Source: Actinomycetota bacterium (GTDB lineage: Bacteria; Actinomycetota; Actinomycetes; Nanopelagicales; Nanopelagicaceae). Taken from it: a stretch of DNA of 6,835 bases. A program made the translations under genes and the position numbers. This document shows, one piece after another, positions 6,611 to 6,835 of this stretch. The first letter of the stretch is position 1. Each line of letters starts with the position of its first letter. The stretch lies in contig WLQO01000060.1 of assembly GCA_009698295.1 (NCBI GenBank), forward strand, positions 1 through 6,835, given 5' to 3'. Below the pieces are notes generated by a model. That model was given only the letters and a program-made list of their open reading frames with translations, had not been told where the DNA came from and ran no database searches.

Positions 6611-6643
6611 GCAAATGCTTCGCAAACGGTTCACAATATTTTC
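6611..6643 (+). repeat. 11-bp imperfect tandem direct repeat, second set (two clear, one weak copy)
   Basis: GCAAATGCTTC (6611-6621) and GCAAACGGTTC (6622-6632) match at 9 of 11 positions. The next 11 bp, ACAATATTTTC (6633-6643), keeps CAA near the start and TTC at the end. The pattern is roughly CAA-N5-TTC at an 11-bp period, overlapping the only -10-like TATTTT. It may be an operator for rhodopsin expression; this is inference. Confidence 0.4.
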
Positions 6644-6658
6644 TACCAGTTGGGGTCA

Positions 6659-6700
6659 ATGAGGTTCCTCGAGGATTTCATGGAGCTCATCTGGCTTTAA
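6659..6700 (+). CDS. Possible 13-codon leader peptide ORF upstream of the rhodopsin gene
   Basis: ATG at 6659 opens a short frame, MRFLEDFMELIWL, ending in TAA at 6698-6700. It is preceded by TTGGGG, a weak Shine-Dalgarno match with a 3-nt gap. The stop lies inside the 5' arm of the hairpin at 6695-6720, so a ribosome finishing here would hold that hairpin open. The geometry resembles translational attenuation leaders, but a 13-codon ORF can arise by chance and no regulatory codon run is present. It requires the promoter to lie upstream of 6659. Confidence 0.22.
   Translation: MRFLEDFMELIWL
6666..6675. repeat. 10-bp palindrome TCCTCGAGGA
   Basis: This is a perfect palindrome in the rhodopsin upstream region, inside the possible leader ORF. 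It lies within a wider ATGAG/CTCAT inverted pair (6659-6663 and 6686-6690). It could be a dimeric regulator site or a weak RNA fold. Confidence 0.4.
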
Positions 6701-6720
6701 GGGCCGCCTGGTCCTTAAAG
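6695..6720 (+). other. Leader hairpin before the rhodopsin gene
   Basis: CTTTAAGGGCC pairs with GGTCCTTAAAG over 11 consecutive positions (one G-U wobble) around the tetraloop GCCT. The stem ends 15 nt before the Shine-Dalgarno. No U-tract follows (the next bases are TATTAAGCAC), so it does not look like an intrinsic terminator. It may stabilise the mRNA 5' end, act as a regulatory RNA fold or, as DNA, bind a dimeric protein. The loop GCCT is complementary to AGGC at 6738-6741, which overlaps the Shine-Dalgarno, but 4 nt is weak evidence. Confidence 0.6.
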
Positions 6721-6735
6721 TATTAAGCACCACAC

Positions 6736-6740
6736 GGAGG
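6736..6740 (+). promoter_or_regulatory. Shine-Dalgarno GGAGG for the rhodopsin gene
   Basis: GGAGG lies 9 nt before the ATG at 6750. It fixes that start and contrasts with the Shine-Dalgarno-poor starts of the minus-strand genes, suggesting efficient translation of this gene. Confidence 0.82.
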
Positions 6741-6749
6741 CTTATTTAC

Positions 6750-6835
6750 ATGGTAAATCTAACAAGCAACCAATGGAACCTCGTCTATAACATCTTCTCG
6801 TTCGGACTAATTTCAATGCTTGCATGCACTGTTTA
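6750..6835 (+). CDS. Actinorhodopsin-like microbial rhodopsin, N-terminus only (runs off the window)
   Basis: Only 28 codons are visible, beginning MVNLTSNQWNLVYNIFSF and running into a hydrophobic segment (GLISMLACTV). The pattern of a short polar N-terminus, then QxNLVYNxFSF, then the first membrane helix is what I recognise from actinorhodopsins of freshwater actinobacteria. These are light-driven outward proton pumps that use retinal bound to a lysine in helix 7. The retinal lysine and the helix 3 proton acceptor/donor residues lie outside the window, so pump function cannot be confirmed here. The start is supported by GGAGG 9 nt upstream. The gene is divergent from the MFS transporter and has an unusually structured upstream region. 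Another short-N-terminus membrane protein cannot be fully ruled out from 28 residues. Confidence 0.72.
   Translation, partial: MVNLTSNQWNLVYNIFSFGLISMLACTV

Larger units (their letters stand above)
6495..6749. promoter_or_regulatory. Divergent intergenic control region between transporter and rhodopsin genes
   Basis: This 255-bp gap is the only long non-coding stretch in the window. From left to right it holds the transporter -10, an AAATACCCC motif on the minus strand, a pair of 11-bp direct repeats, a second AAATACCCC on the plus strand, a second set of 11-bp repeats, a 13-codon ORF containing a 10-bp palindrome, a hairpin and a Shine-Dalgarno. The + strand promoter could not be fixed. TATTTT (6637-6642) is a possible -10 without a good -35, and TTCACA (6630-6635) is a good -35 without a good -10. 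If TATTTT is used, the rhodopsin leader is about 100 nt. Confidence 0.6.

Noticed and set aside
6695..6720. Hairpin as an intrinsic terminator
   Set aside because: There is no U-tract after the stem and no + strand gene upstream that needs ending, so it is kept as a leader structure instead.

Overview
The window looks like a chromosomal segment of a small-genome, moderate-GC planktonic actinobacterium, most likely a freshwater acI / Nanopelagicales-type organism. This is inferred from the rph-rdgB pair, actinobacterial-style leaderless starts, lysine/alanine-rich protein tails, and a partial gene at the right edge whose N-terminus resembles actinorhodopsin. No rRNA, tRNA, insertion sequence, CRISPR array or phage gene was seen. 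Coding density is very high, and the only sizeable non-coding gap is 255 bp (6495-6749).

Layout. On the + strand, positions 2-1921 hold the 3' end of rph (RNase PH), rdgB (non-canonical purine NTP pyrophosphatase) overlapping it by 4 bp, and an unusual membrane protein. That protein has a histone-H1-like lysine-repeat N-terminus, one membrane helix and a fibronectin-III-like C-terminus. A strong bidirectional terminator (about 1936-1970) separates it from the convergent minus-strand block.

The minus-strand block (6494 down to 1988) runs in transcription order: an MFS exporter-like transporter, a hemolysin III/PAQR-family membrane protein, a DivIVA-like coiled-coil protein with a lysine-rich tail, and an acyltransferase-3/SGNH fusion (OatA-like). 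Gaps are 9, 44 and 5 bp. An internal leaderless promoter is proposed ahead of the coiled-coil gene, so the block is probably two units: transporter plus hemolysin III, and coiled-coil protein plus acyltransferase. The second pair suggests a link between envelope organisation and cell-wall O-acylation.

The right-hand intergenic region lies between the divergent transporter and rhodopsin genes and is rich in small-scale structure. It contains an inverted pair of a 9-bp motif (AAATACCCC), two sets of 11-bp imperfect tandem repeats, a 10-bp palindrome, a 13-codon possible leader ORF, and an 11-bp-stem hairpin 15 nt before a strong Shine-Dalgarno. Together these suggest that the rhodopsin gene is regulated at both transcript and leader level. 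This is the part of the window most worth following up, along with the histone-tailed membrane protein.
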